Shown here one piece after another: positions 1 to 9,504 of a DNA stretch of 64,000 nucleotides (its first letter is position 1; every line of letters begins with the position of its first letter). Position numbers and translations under genes: made by a program. The DNA is from an uncultured Ruminococcus sp. GTDB lineage: Bacteria; Bacillota; Clostridia; Lachnospirales; Lachnospiraceae. Where the stretch lies: assembly GCA_900066355.1 (NCBI GenBank), contig FMEL01000002.1:293006-357005 (forward strand), given 5' to 3'. The notes under the pieces are model-generated. The model worked only from the letters and a program-made list of their open reading frames with translations, searched no databases and was not told the DNA's origin.

Positions 1-1278
1 ACCCTCTGTTTTTTCTGTTCCAGTTACACTGTCGCAGGTAAAGGTACTTGCAGTCGCACCGTCTTTTCGTCTGCTCTCTCCCATGTGGATCTCATAACCG
101 GTAAATTCCACATTGGAAAGTGTCTCGAATTCCTGATCCATCTCCAGAAATCTTCCGTTTACCTGTGTCCTTGTTTTCTTTTCTGCAAAAACCGTATCCA
201 TAGGAAGAAGTCCCATTCCGCGCATACTTCCACCGGCCTCGACACCATACGGATCACTTAACGTTTCACCAAGCATCTGATAGCCGCCGCAGATTCCAAA
301 AATCAGCGTACCGCATGCTGCTGCTTTCAGGATCAAAGTCTCCATGCCACTTTCGCGAAGCCACTTCAGATCCTCCATGGTATTTTTGGTTCCCGGTAAA
401 AAGATCACATCCGGATGCATCAGATCTGATGGATGCTGCACATACCGAAGTGATACTCCCGGAATACTTTCCAGCGGATTAAAATCTGTAAAGTTTGAAA
501 TGCGTGGTACACGGATAACAGCCATATCAATCTGTCCGACTTCCTGCGGACGCTCAAAACGTTCGGTAAGGCTGTCCTCATCTTCCACCTGAATGTTCAT
601 ATACGGTGCAACACCAACAACCGGAATGCCACATTTCTCTTCGAGCATAGCAACTCCCGGATCCAGAATAGTCTTATCACCGCGGAATTTATTGATGATC
701 AGACCTTTGATCATCTTTCTCTCATCTTCTTCAAGAAGCTCCACCGTACCGTACAGCTGTGCAAAAACACCGCCACGGTCGATATCTCCTGCAAGAAGTA
801 CAGGCGCTTTTGCCATCTTTGCCATTCCCATATTGACGATATCTTCATTTTTCAGATTGATTTCAGCCGGACTTCCAGCTCCTTCAATGACGATGATGTC
901 ATTTTCTTCTGCCAGTTTGTTGAATGCCTTCATAATATCCGGCACCAGTTTTTTCTTATATTTGAAATAATCCCGGGCACTCATTGTTCCGAGGACTTCC
1001 CCGTTGACAATTACCTGAGAGCCAACATCATTGGTCGGTTTCAAAAGAATCGGGTTCATAAGAACCGATGGTTCTGTCCCTGCCGCCTCAGCCTGCATGA
1101 CCTGCGCCCTTCCCATCTCAAGACCTTCGCTCGTAATAAACGAATTCAATGCCATATTCTGGGATTTAAACGGAGCTACCCGATACCCGTCCTGATGAAA
1201 AATCCTGCACAGTCCTGCCGCAAGAAGACTTTTTCCTGCATTGGACATCGTACCCTGTATCATAATCGTTTTTGCCAT
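1..1278 (-). CDS. cbiP: Cobyric acid synthase, 3' end beyond window
   Basis: Glutamine-dependent amidase that converts cobyrinic acid a,c-diamide to cobyric acid by amidating four side chains. The start (ATG at 1278) reads MAKTIMIQGTMSNAGKS, with the BioD-like P-loop expected of CbiP/CobQ. Further on are GDIDRGGVFAQLYGT and the type-I glutamine amidotransferase block with the nucleophile cysteine in IFGICGGYQMLG. The frame is open to position 1, so about 60 C-terminal residues are missing from the window. Its ATG directly follows the TAA of the upstream cobD-type gene (0 bp gap), so it is the last visible gene of the cobalamin operon. Family assignment is secure. Confidence 0.95.
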   Translation of the reverse strand, partial: MAKTIMIQGTMSNAGKSLLAAGLCRIFHQDGYRVAPFKSQNMALNSFITSEGLEMGRAQVMQAEAAGTEPSVLMNPILLKPTNDVGSQVIVNGEVLGTMSARDYFKYKKKLVPDIMKAFNKLAEENDIIVIEGAGSPAEINLKNEDIVNMGMAKMAKAPVLLAGDIDRGGVFAQLYGTVELLEEDERKMIKGLIINKFRGDKTILDPGVAMLEEKCGIPVVGVAPYMNIQVEDEDSLTERFERPQEVGQIDMAVIRVPRISNFTDFNPLESIPGVSLRYVQHPSDLMHPDVIFLPGTKNTMEDLKWLRESGMETLILKAAACGTLIFGICGGYQMLGETLSDPYGVEAGGSMRGMGLLPMDTVFAEKKTRTQVNGRFLEMDQEFETLSNVEFTGYEIHMGESRRKDGATASTFTCDSVTGTEKTEG

Positions 1279-2316
1279 TTATGCTTCCTCCTGCATGGAC
1301 TGGATAAGCTTTTCATTTTCTTCATGTGTACGGACAGCAACCCGATAATATCCTTTTTTCAATCCGAAATAATTGCTGCAGTCACGGATCAGTACACCGT
1401 GCTTCACACATTTTTCGAACAACTTCTCCGGTCCTTTAAAGAAAATATAATTCGCCTCAGACGGAAAAACTTCCATTCCAAATTCCTGTAATTTTTCCCT
1501 GAGGTACTTCGCTTCCTCAAAGACCATCTGCCGTCCGTTTTCGACATACTCATTTTCTTTCAGTGCCGCAATTCCTGCTGCCTGTGCCATCACGGAAATA
1601 TTCCATGGCTGTGTGGCCATCGTCATTTTTTCAAGTAATTCTGCATTTTCCGAGATTCCGTAACCAAGACGGACACCAGCCATTGCATATCGTTTTGTAA
1701 ACGCTTTCAGAAGAAAGAGATTGTGATATCTTGATAACTGCGCTTTCAGTGAATGTTTTTCCGGTTCTTTCACAAAATCAAGAAAACATTCATCTACAAC
1801 GAGAAAAATCTCCATCTCCCTACATACACGCAAAATTCGGAACAAAAGATCCCTGTCTATGGAAATTCCGGTAGGATTATTCGGATTACACAGAAAAACC
1901 ATATCCAGATCTTTGTGCAGCCAGTTCACAAAATCTTCCTGCAGTGCAAAACCATTTTCCTCTTTTAAAAGAACATGTTCGACTTCACAGTCCACACTCG
2001 CAAGTGCCTGCTCATACTCTGCAAATGTCGGTCCCGGCAGCAGCGCTTTCCTCGGTTTCAGTGCATGACACAGAGAAAATACGATCTCCGCCGCACCATT
2101 TCCACAAATGATATGCTCCGGTTCTACCGCCTCATATGCTGCAATTGCCTCTTTGAGCGGCTGATACCCCACCTGTGGATAATCTTTTATCTGCTCCAGA
2201 CTGTCACGTATTGCCTGTTTGACACTTTCCGGAGTTCCCAGCGGATTACAGTTCGCCGAAAAGTCAAGGCAGTTTCTGTAAGTATATATATTGCCTCCAT
2301 GTACGTGCTTCGTCAT
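1279..2316 (-). CDS. cobD: L-threonine-O-3-phosphate decarboxylase (CobD type)
   Basis: PLP-dependent fold-type I enzyme of 345 aa, of the histidinol-phosphate aminotransferase superfamily. It is predicted to make (R)-1-aminopropan-2-ol phosphate, the linker arm of cobalamin. Visible motifs are the SANCNPLG N-terminus, CNPNNPTG, and the PLP-lysine block LLKAFTKRYAMAGVRLGYG. Sequence alone cannot fully exclude HisC activity. The position between cbiB and cbiP supports CobD, because CbiB consumes this product. The start is ATG with a well-placed AGGAGG. The same name, cobD, is used for the cbiB-type synthase in some organisms. Confidence 0.9.
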   Translation of the reverse strand: MTKHVHGGNIYTYRNCLDFSANCNPLGTPESVKQAIRDSLEQIKDYPQVGYQPLKEAIAAYEAVEPEHIICGNGAAEIVFSLCHALKPRKALLPGPTFAEYEQALASVDCEVEHVLLKEENGFALQEDFVNWLHKDLDMVFLCNPNNPTGISIDRDLLFRILRVCREMEIFLVVDECFLDFVKEPEKHSLKAQLSRYHNLFLLKAFTKRYAMAGVRLGYGISENAELLEKMTMATQPWNISVMAQAAGIAALKENEYVENGRQMVFEEAKYLREKLQEFGMEVFPSEANYIFFKGPEKLFEKCVKHGVLIRDCSNYFGLKKGYYRVAVRTHEENEKLIQSMQEEA

Positions 2317-2362
2317 TTCAGTTTCCTCCTGCCTGTCTCGGCATCAAAATATAAAAATCAGA

Positions 2363-2505
2363 GTAACTGTTCAGTACCCTCACAGTTACGAGTCAAAATG
2401 CATTCCAAATCACCTTCGGTGATGGCATTTTGCCTTATATGTCTCGGGATTTTGGCAAAAAACATGCCAAAACGCCTCGCAGGATACTATCTTCTAAATA
2501 GTTAC
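2363..2505. repeat. MITE-like structured repeat, long copy 1, with 8 bp target duplication
   Basis: A 143 bp unit bounded by GTAACT at the left and AGTTAC at the right. It is flanked on both sides by AAATCAGA (2355-2362 and 2506-2513), a perfect 8 bp direct repeat consistent with a target-site duplication. Inside are three hairpins: GTAACTGT/ACAGTTAC at the left end, CAAAATGC with nested ATCACC/GGTGAT closing on GCATTTTG, and TTTTGGCA/TGCCAAAA. There is no open reading frame. It sits between cbiB and cobD inside the cobalamin operon. Nearly identical to the copy at 16028-16171. Confidence 0.85.
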
Positions 2506-2521
2506 AAATCAGACTCTGTAT

Positions 2522-3493
2522 TCAGCTCCAGCACAAAATAAGTACGATTCTGATGAGCAGGAACAAAACGACTCCGGTAATTGCTGTCGCATACAAAAGC
2601 CGGTTTGCACGACGAATATCCTCCTGTTCGATCAGTCTGATCGGATCACCAATCGTTGGTTTTTCATATAATTTTCCAAAATAATATGCATTACCTGCAA
2701 GCTGGACATCCAAAGCACCCGCCATTACAGATTCTGTCTGTGCAGAATTCGGACTTGCATGATTACGGCTGTCCCGCCGAAAAATTTTCCAGGCATTCCA
2801 GCCATCAAAGCCGCTAAAATATGCAGCCAGAACCATCAATCCGCCTGATATTCTGGATGGCAGATAATTCGCCGCGTCGTCGAGTTTTGCCGCGCATCGT
2901 CCGAAATAAAGATAACGGTCGTTTTTGTATCCAAGCATGGAATCCATGGTGTTGATTCCTTTATAAAGAAACATCAGAGGCGCACCGCCGATTGCCATAT
3001 AAAGCATCGGTGCGATGACACCATCCGAAGCATTTTCCGCCACGGTCTCAACCGCCGCTTTCGTCACTCCTTCTTCCGTAAGTGCCGCTGTATCACGGCC
3101 TACGATCATGGATACCGCCTTACGTGCTTCTTCCAGCGTTCCGTATTTCAAACGGTCATAAACCCTCATACTTTCGTCTTTTAAGGATCTGGTTGCCAGA
3201 AGCTGGTAACACCAGAAACTTTCCAGAAGCAATGCAAGCCATGGAAGCCTCGGATACAATGTATAAAGAATCACTGCCGGAATTCCGAGTGAAAGAATAC
3301 AGACGATCAGAACTTCGATCAGTCCGCCGGTCAGTTCCCCGGAGCTTGTTTTCGGTAAAATCTTTCGAATTCTTTTTTCAAGGAAAGAGATCAGATTGCC
3401 GATCAGGCAGACCGGGTGGTACAGCCATCTCGGGTCTCCGAATATCAGATCAAGTATAAATCCTGCTGCCAGCGCTATGGTGTGGTATATCAA
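2522..3493 (-). CDS. cbiB: Adenosylcobinamide-phosphate synthase CbiB
   Basis: Integral membrane protein of 323 aa that attaches aminopropanol (phosphate) to adenosylcobyric acid. It begins with the family hallmark LAAGFILDLIFGDPRWLYHPV. Later family blocks are ENASDGVIAPMLYMAIGG, the GYKNDRYLYFGR motif and the RRDSRNHASPNSAQTESVMAGAL motif. Several hydrophobic segments run throughout, and one closes the C-terminus. The start codon has an AGGGAGAA-like ribosome site. It is separated from cbiA upstream by about 95 bp that holds a short version of the structured repeat, and from cobD downstream by the long copy. Confidence 0.95.
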   Translation of the reverse strand: MIYHTIALAAGFILDLIFGDPRWLYHPVCLIGNLISFLEKRIRKILPKTSSGELTGGLIEVLIVCILSLGIPAVILYTLYPRLPWLALLLESFWCYQLLATRSLKDESMRVYDRLKYGTLEEARKAVSMIVGRDTAALTEEGVTKAAVETVAENASDGVIAPMLYMAIGGAPLMFLYKGINTMDSMLGYKNDRYLYFGRCAAKLDDAANYLPSRISGGLMVLAAYFSGFDGWNAWKIFRRDSRNHASPNSAQTESVMAGALDVQLAGNAYYFGKLYEKPTIGDPIRLIEQEDIRRANRLLYATAITGVVLFLLIRIVLILCWS

Positions 3494-3551
3494 GTGTTTC
3501 TCCCTTCCCGATGTTTATATACAAAACATCTCTGCTCTTTTTCATTTATTC

Positions 3552-3578
3552 ATAACTGTTCAGTACCTTCTCAGTTAC
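3552..3578. repeat. Short copy of the structured repeat (left hairpin only)
   Basis: A 27 bp sequence matching the left-end palindrome of the long repeat (TAACTG ... CAGTTA with an 11-13 base loop containing TTCAGTACC). It lies in the cbiA-cbiB gap. Two or three substitutions separate it from the long copies. No flanking direct repeat is seen, so it may be a solo end or an independent element. Confidence 0.7.
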
Positions 3579-3587
3579 GTTTGTTCT

Positions 3588-4961
3588 TTATCTGGCATCC
3601 TGACGGCCGTACTGGCTGCACTTACGAAGAAAAGCCTCCGGCACCTTCGGATTGCCATAAAAATACAGGTGCGGAAACCCCGCCATCATGGTATCTGTGC
3701 CATGAATGCAATTCCATTTCCTGTGGCTCGCCGGTTTTTTCGCATCAAAATCGTCCCCGCAGTTTTCAGAATCGAAATAATGAAATTCATGTGCAGGTAT
3801 TCCACCCATGTCATTCATTCCAAAAACTTCTTTCTTCTGTGTCAGAGTCACGTAACCAAAACGATTCAGTCTCTGCGTACGATAAGCTCTGCCGGAAATC
3901 ACGCCCGCCATATGATAACTGTTTCCATCCATGGCCTCCATCTCATCATGAAGATACATAAAGCCGCCGCATTCTGCCAGGCACGGCATTCCATCATTCA
4001 ATGCACGGCGTATATCCTCCCGCATGCTCACATTCGCTTCTAATTCTTTGGCATTAAGTTCCGGATAACCACCACCCAAAATCAGCCCTTTAAGGTTCTC
4101 CGGAAGATGCTCATCACGCATTGGTGAAAAAGTTACCAGCTCTGCTCCCATACTTTTAAGGAACCGAAAATTATCTTTATAATAAAAACAAAATGCCTCA
4201 TCCTCAGCAACACCGATTCGTACCTTTTTTTGCAGATGAAAAGAAATTCGCGGCTCTGCCGCCTGAACTTCCGATGCATCAGCGGCAAGCTTTAGTATTT
4301 CATCAATCTCCAGTGTATCTTCCAGTATTTTTGCAAGTTTCTGTAATCTTTCGCGAAGCTGAGGAATCTCGTCCGGAAGTACCAGACCAAGATGTCTGCT
4401 CTCGATCACACAGTCTTCAACTTTTGGCACATAGCCCAGAACCGAAAGCCCGGTCTCTTTTTCCAGAAGCTCTTTCATTCTCGGATAAAGCATCGGAGAC
4501 ATCTGATTCAGGATCACACCTTTAATGTGACTGTCCTTTCGATATTCGGCAAAGCCTTTGATATAAGCTGCAAGTGACACGCTCATTCCCTTGCTGTTTA
4601 CGATCAGAATAACCGGCGTATCGGTAACAGAAGCGAGGTCATAGGCGCTTGCCTGTGTTGTCGTTCCTGCAACTCCATCATAATATCCCATGACGCCTTC
4701 CATCACCGCTATCTCACAATTTGCGGCATTTTCCGAAAGAAGATACCGCGTAACTTCCGGAGATGTAAAAAATGTATCCAGATTTGCAGATTTTGCACCG
4801 ATCACACGGCTGTGAAACATCGGATCGATATAATCCGGACCACATTTAAAAGATGCCACAGTAAGATTTCTGTTTACCAGTGCCTGCAAAAGCCCGCAGG
4901 TGATCAGCGTTTTTCCGCTTCCGCTCGCTCCTGCTGCCAGAAGGATTCTGGGAATTCTCAT
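3588..4961 (-). CDS. cbiA: Cobyrinic acid a,c-diamide synthase CbiA
   Basis: Glutamine- and ATP-dependent amidase, 457 aa, acting on the a and c side chains of the corrin ring. The N-terminal P-loop domain starts MRIPRILLAAGASGSGKT. DYIDPMFH and VMEGVMGYYDG follow, and the C-terminal glutaminase half has the nucleophile cysteine in PCLAECGGFMYLH. The frame is open upstream to 5087. The ATG at 4961 is preferred because it has GGAGAT upstream, aligns with the family N-terminus, and overlaps the previous stop as ATGA (translational coupling). Confidence 0.95.
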   Translation of the reverse strand: MRIPRILLAAGASGSGKTLITCGLLQALVNRNLTVASFKCGPDYIDPMFHSRVIGAKSANLDTFFTSPEVTRYLLSENAANCEIAVMEGVMGYYDGVAGTTTQASAYDLASVTDTPVILIVNSKGMSVSLAAYIKGFAEYRKDSHIKGVILNQMSPMLYPRMKELLEKETGLSVLGYVPKVEDCVIESRHLGLVLPDEIPQLRERLQKLAKILEDTLEIDEILKLAADASEVQAAEPRISFHLQKKVRIGVAEDEAFCFYYKDNFRFLKSMGAELVTFSPMRDEHLPENLKGLILGGGYPELNAKELEANVSMREDIRRALNDGMPCLAECGGFMYLHDEMEAMDGNSYHMAGVISGRAYRTQRLNRFGYVTLTQKKEVFGMNDMGGIPAHEFHYFDSENCGDDFDAKKPASHRKWNCIHGTDTMMAGFPHLYFYGNPKVPEAFLRKCSQYGRQDAR

Positions 4962-6961
4962 AAGGTCATCTCCTTTTTGTGTGCCTGTACAGTAATAATA
5001 TAGATTGGATTTTCTCCCATCATCATATGATATCTGCCGATATTTTTGGCTCTTGATACAGCAAGCTGAACCACTTCTGATTCCCATTCCTTATCTGCAC
5101 CAGATTCCTCAAGTCTTCGTATACAGGAAATCGTTTCTGAAACCGTTTCCAGTGTAATACAGTTAATTACGATCCGCACTTGTGGATTTTTGGCAAGTAA
5201 CAGATCTATGATCTTATCAAGATTTCCTGAGGAGCCTCCGATAAATGCATGCGTCGGTGCCGGAAGGTCTTCCATAGCCTTCGGTGCGGTTCCCGCTATG
5301 ATCTGCATATGATCCAGTGCAAATTTCTCTTTATTTGCTTTCAGAAGATTAAGTGCATCTTCTTTCTTTTCGATTGCATAAACCTGTCCCTGTGAAGCCC
5401 TCAGCGCCATTTCTACCGATACAGAACCCGTACCGGCACCGATATCGTAACATACAGAATTTTCATCTAATTTCAGTTTCGTCAGTGATACACTTCGCAC
5501 TTCACTCTTTGTCATAGGTGCCTTACCACGCAGAAACACCTCATCCGGCATTCCATGTGTCGCCGGAAGCGGTTCTGCTTCCGGATTGTATGCACAGATA
5601 ACGCTGAGCGGATCTGCCTTGTAATTCACCAGTTCATGTGCCGGTTTTTCAAAGATTTTTTCATTCGGGTATGACATATTTTCCCCTACATAAAGTATGA
5701 CATCACTCATGCCATATGTGGTAAGTTTTTTTGACAGTTCTGCCACACCATCTGCTGTTCCGAGAATCGCAAAAGTTTTCTCACAGGAACGGATCAGTGA
5801 AATAAGATTGCAGTTTTTTCCGTGTGCACTGACGATCTTCGCATCGTCCCAGGATAGGCCGATTTTTGACATAAAATATACAACAGATGAAATCCCGCAG
5901 ATAATCTCCGGCTGTATGGAAACCTCGCCAAATAATTCCACAAGTTTTCTGGCGCCACTGTAAAAACCAACATCCCCGGAAAGTGCAACCACTATATTGC
6001 TATACTCCGGATGATTTTGAATATAATCTACGATTTCCCTGCTTCTGTATTCATAAAAAACTTCCTGCCCCGGAAGTGCCACTGCATCTGCAATCCGTCT
6101 GGCACCAATGATGAGATCCGCCTTTTCTACAGCTCTTTTTCCCTGTATAGTAAGCGTATCCTCACTGCCCATACCAATTCCAAGAAGTGTAATATGCTGA
6201 TTTCCCTCACAGGAAAAATATTTTGCCAGCATTCTTTTACACTCGGTAAGAGAAATACCTTCCTCCTGCACCGGTCTTCCTATAATCACCGGAATTACAC
6301 CGCACGCAAACGCAGCATCGATTTTTTCCTGAAAACCACCGGCTTTACCGGAATCTTTCGTAACAAGATACTGACATTCATACTGCCTGAGCGTTGCTTC
6401 ATTCATTTCCTTCGAAAACGGTCCCTGCATGGCGATCAGATGTTTTCCCTCAAAGCCAAGTTTCTGACAGGCTTCAACCACAGACGGAAGTGAAAGTACA
6501 CGAGCATAGATTCTTTCCTGATAATCCGGTAACGTCGTAAAAGCTGCCAGTTCTTTACTTCCGGTCGTAAGAAAAATTCTTCCCTCTCTGTCTCGAAGGT
6601 ATTCTACCGCCTGTTCTGCTGTTTCTACATAAACAGCATTCTGCGACTGACTTTCGGCTCTTAAGACACGTATATACGAAATGCCGGATGCAAGTGCCGC
6701 ACTTTTGATATTTTTTGTTACTTCCGTTGCATAGGGATGTGTCGCATCCAGAATAAACTCCGGCAGTTCTTTATGAAAAAGTTCTGTCATCTCCTGTTCA
6801 TCCAGACGCTTTGCCTGTATTTTAAGATAATCTCCTGCCTCTAGTGAATGAGAACCGTATTCTGTTGCCACACATGCAAGGGCAGAAATTTTATTTGCAG
6901 AAAGAAAACGGCAGATTTCATATCCTTCCGTTGTACCGGCAAAAACAATAGCCTTATACAT
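4958..6961 (-). CDS. Trifunctional CbiJ-CbiE-CbiT fusion (precorrin-6A reductase / precorrin-6Y methylases)
   Basis: A 667 aa protein with three consecutive corrin enzymes. Residues 1 to about 245 match CbiJ/CobK, precorrin-6A reductase (IVFAGTTEGYE nucleotide-binding start, DATHPYA). Residues about 257-460 match CbiE, the C5-methyltransferase (ITLLGIGMGSEDTLT, ALSGDVGFYSGAR). Residues about 475-660 match CbiT, the C15-methyltransferase/decarboxylase (GMPDEVFLRGKAPMTKSEVR, SAM motif DIGAGTGSVSVEMAL). CbiE-CbiT fusions equal CobL; adding CbiJ at the N-terminus puts three sequential steps on one chain. It overlaps cbiH by 8 bp upstream and cbiA by 4 bp downstream. Confidence 0.93.
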   Translation of the reverse strand: MYKAIVFAGTTEGYEICRFLSANKISALACVATEYGSHSLEAGDYLKIQAKRLDEQEMTELFHKELPEFILDATHPYATEVTKNIKSAALASGISYIRVLRAESQSQNAVYVETAEQAVEYLRDREGRIFLTTGSKELAAFTTLPDYQERIYARVLSLPSVVEACQKLGFEGKHLIAMQGPFSKEMNEATLRQYECQYLVTKDSGKAGGFQEKIDAAFACGVIPVIIGRPVQEEGISLTECKRMLAKYFSCEGNQHITLLGIGMGSEDTLTIQGKRAVEKADLIIGARRIADAVALPGQEVFYEYRSREIVDYIQNHPEYSNIVVALSGDVGFYSGARKLVELFGEVSIQPEIICGISSVVYFMSKIGLSWDDAKIVSAHGKNCNLISLIRSCEKTFAILGTADGVAELSKKLTTYGMSDVILYVGENMSYPNEKIFEKPAHELVNYKADPLSVICAYNPEAEPLPATHGMPDEVFLRGKAPMTKSEVRSVSLTKLKLDENSVCYDIGAGTGSVSVEMALRASQGQVYAIEKKEDALNLLKANKEKFALDHMQIIAGTAPKAMEDLPAPTHAFIGGSSGNLDKIIDLLLAKNPQVRIVINCITLETVSETISCIRRLEESGADKEWESEVVQLAVSRAKNIGRYHMMMGENPIYIITVQAHKKEMTL

Positions 6962-7685
6962 CGCGATATCCTCTCGGTGTCACCATCTTACCGTTAATTT
7001 CTTTTGTCTGAGAATTACCGATAAATACGGTTGTAAACATATCAACTTTTGTATCACGCAGTTCTTTCAGTGTCATAACATGATATTCTTCCCCTTCACG
7101 TCCGATGTTGCAGACAGTTCCGCAGACGGTTTCCGGGGACTTGTACTGCATCATTAGATCACATGCCTTCTGAAGATAGTCATGTCTTTTTTTGCTGGAT
7201 GGATTATAGAGACAGATCACAAAATCCGCCTGTGATGCTCCAAGCAGTCTTGCTTCGATCTTTTCCCATGGAGTGAGAAGGTCACTTAAACTGATCAGAC
7301 AGAAATCATGAATCAACGGTGCTCCGAGAACAGCCGCACCACCGAGAGCTGCCGTCACACCCGGTACAATTTCAAGCTCTACTTCCGGATATTTCGTACC
7401 AACTTCATACATCAGGCCTGCCATTCCATATACACCTGCATCTCCGCTGCAGATCATGGAAACACTTTTGCCTTTCATTGCCTCCTCAAAAGCAAGTACA
7501 CAACGGTCTACTTCTTTTTTCATCGGAGTCGTCAGAAATTCTTTATCCGGAAATGTATCTTTTACAAGGTCTACATAAACCGTATAACCGATGATGGTAT
7601 CACTGTTTTTTAATGCCTGCATGGCAATTCCGGTCATCTGGTCACAGCCTCCCGGTCCGATTCCTACAACATATATTTTATTCAA
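6954..7685 (-). CDS. cbiH: Cobalt-precorrin-3B C17-methyltransferase CbiH
   Basis: SAM-dependent tetrapyrrole methylase, 243 aa, performing C17 methylation and ring contraction in the anaerobic pathway. It starts MNKIYVVGIGPGG, followed by SMICSGDAGVYGMAGLMYE, VPGVTAALGGAAVLGAPLIHDFCLISLSDLL-type and CLYNPSSKKR blocks characteristic of CbiH/CobJ. Length is normal for a single-domain CbiH. Both ends overlap neighbouring genes by 8 bp, indicating tight co-translation with cbiG and the cbiJET fusion. Confidence 0.95.
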   Translation of the reverse strand: MNKIYVVGIGPGGCDQMTGIAMQALKNSDTIIGYTVYVDLVKDTFPDKEFLTTPMKKEVDRCVLAFEEAMKGKSVSMICSGDAGVYGMAGLMYEVGTKYPEVELEIVPGVTAALGGAAVLGAPLIHDFCLISLSDLLTPWEKIEARLLGASQADFVICLYNPSSKKRHDYLQKACDLMMQYKSPETVCGTVCNIGREGEEYHVMTLKELRDTKVDMFTTVFIGNSQTKEINGKMVTPRGYRDV

Positions 7686-8721
7686 AATGTACCTCCCAGT
7701 CCCGGAGCGCCAGCGCCGTAGTCACGCCGTTACGCCCTGTTTTCTTTTTTATCAGTCTGCCCTGCTCCGCGCCCAGGACCGCACTTCTCTCACAGACATT
7801 TCCTACACCTGTGATCTTTTTTACAAATTCTGATTCTTCAAATGTCCCTTTTGCATTCTGCAGCTCTGCCTCGCCAAATGTACAAAAAGGAATGTTCCAG
7901 TCTGCCGCCAGTGCAAGAATCCCCTGCTCCTCTTTTTTCAGGGAAATACTTGCGATCTGACTGACTGCTTCCTGATAAATACTTTCTGACTCCAGACAGG
8001 CTTCCGCTTCCTGCCGGATGATCTCTGCTTCTTTATCTTTTTTACATCCAAGACCAAGAACAACAGCCTTTGGCACGATCTGCACTGTAGATGTAAAAGG
8101 CAGACATGCACGATGCACTGTCACGGCAATCCCTGCCTCTGGTTTACCTGAATCTTCCGGAGTGCATACTTTCAGTCCTCTCGGAAGTGACCCTGCCCAT
8201 GGAAATTCACTGTAAAACCCGACAGATTCACCTGCCAGTATTGCCGCAGATACTTCTTTCGCGGCTTTCATATTAAAGATCGCACAGTGATTATTCTTTG
8301 CAAATACATCCACCGCAAATCGGTCATGGAGATCCGTTGCCGTTGTCACCACCGGCTCTGCCCCAAGTATTTCTGCTGTTTTAAGCGCAAGTGCATTTGC
8401 ACCTCCAAGATGTCCGGACAAAAGTGAGATGACGAATTTTCCGCATTCATCGACCACCAGCACCGCCGGATCTGATTTCTTACTTGCAACATAAGGAGCA
8501 ATGCTGCGCACTGCGATTCCACATGCACCGACAAAAATTAGTCCGTCATCTGTCTTGAAATGATGTCCTGTCCAGACCGCTGTATTCTCTGCAATGGAAT
8601 CTTCCAGATATTTACTTTTTTTAAAAAGATCCGCTGTATACCCACATTGCTGCAGGCTTTTTTGTATTTTTTCTGCCGTGGTATAACCGGTCAGGCTGAA
8701 ACAGATGATCGAAATGTGCAT
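7678..8721 (-). CDS. cbiG: Cobalt-precorrin-5A hydrolase CbiG
   Basis: 347 aa protein that opens the delta-lactone of cobalt-precorrin-5A, releasing acetaldehyde (known for the family). The N-terminal domain starts MHISIICFSLTGYTTAEKI. The central block FVGACGIAVRSIAPYVASKKSDPAV and the VISLLSGHLGGANALA motif are diagnostic. The C-terminal domain (VVLGLGCKKDKEAEIIRQ) is the usual CbiG_C fold. It overlaps cbiH by 8 bp; the gap to cbiF is 23 bp. Confidence 0.95.
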   Translation of the reverse strand: MHISIICFSLTGYTTAEKIQKSLQQCGYTADLFKKSKYLEDSIAENTAVWTGHHFKTDDGLIFVGACGIAVRSIAPYVASKKSDPAVLVVDECGKFVISLLSGHLGGANALALKTAEILGAEPVVTTATDLHDRFAVDVFAKNNHCAIFNMKAAKEVSAAILAGESVGFYSEFPWAGSLPRGLKVCTPEDSGKPEAGIAVTVHRACLPFTSTVQIVPKAVVLGLGCKKDKEAEIIRQEAEACLESESIYQEAVSQIASISLKKEEQGILALAADWNIPFCTFGEAELQNAKGTFEESEFVKKITGVGNVCERSAVLGAEQGRLIKKKTGRNGVTTALALRDWEVHFE

Positions 8722-8744
8722 CTTCTTTTCCTTTGGCTTTATTC

Positions 8745-9503
8745 TTATTTTGTTGCTTCTCTGAACTCTGTCGTAAATCCCGGATCATAGAGTTTCGAAC
8801 GGTCATAATGTGCCGCACTCACGGAATCGCCGATGATCATCAGAGCTGTTTTTGTGATATTATTTTCTGCTGCTGTTTTTGCAAGTGTGCCTACTGTGCA
8901 GACAAATTTCTTTTCATCCGGCCAGGTTGCCTTATAAACGATCGCCGCCGCTGTATCTTCCCTGTATCCGCCCTCAATCAGTCTTCTGCTCAGTTCTTCC
9001 AGCATACCGGTGCTTAAAAATACAACCATTGTTGCCTGATGTGCCGCAAAAGACTGAATGCTTTCTTTGGACGGCACCGGTGTACGGCCTTCCATTCTCG
9101 TAATGATCACGCTCTGTGAAATATCCGGAAGCGTATATTCAAGATTCAGAGCACTGGCTGCCCCGCAAAATGCACTGACACCCGGACAGTAATCATAGGC
9201 AATGCCTTTTTCGTCCAGAATATCCATCTGCTCTCTGATTGCGCCATAGATACACGGATCTCCGGTATGAAGCCTTACTGTCATTTTGCCTTCTGCCTCG
9301 GCACGTTCCATAACTGCAATTACTTCTTCAAGTGTCATCTTTGCACTGTTATGAATGGTGCAGACATCTTTGCTGTATTCCAAAAGCTGCGGATTTACAA
9401 GAGATCCTGCATAAATAATCACATCTGCCTCTTCCAGATACTGTTTTCCTCTTACTGTGATAAGATCCGGTGATCCCGGTCCTGCTCCTACAAAATGAAT
9501 CAT
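8745..9503 (-). CDS. cbiF: Cobalt-precorrin-4 C11-methyltransferase CbiF
   Basis: SAM-dependent methylase, 252 aa, adding the C11 methyl group. It starts MIHFVGAGPGSPDLITVRG, continues with IIYAGSLVNPQLLEY and VRLHTGDPCIYGAIREQMD, then YCPGVSAFCGAASAL, all standard CbiF/CobM blocks. It lies 1 bp downstream of the cbiD stop, so it is co-transcribed and probably translationally coupled. Confidence 0.95.
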   Translation of the reverse strand: MIHFVGAGPGSPDLITVRGKQYLEEADVIIYAGSLVNPQLLEYSKDVCTIHNSAKMTLEEVIAVMERAEAEGKMTVRLHTGDPCIYGAIREQMDILDEKGIAYDYCPGVSAFCGAASALNLEYTLPDISQSVIITRMEGRTPVPSKESIQSFAAHQATMVVFLSTGMLEELSRRLIEGGYREDTAAAIVYKATWPDEKKFVCTVGTLAKTAAENNITKTALMIIGDSVSAAHYDRSKLYDPGFTTEFREATK

Positions 9504-9504
9504 A

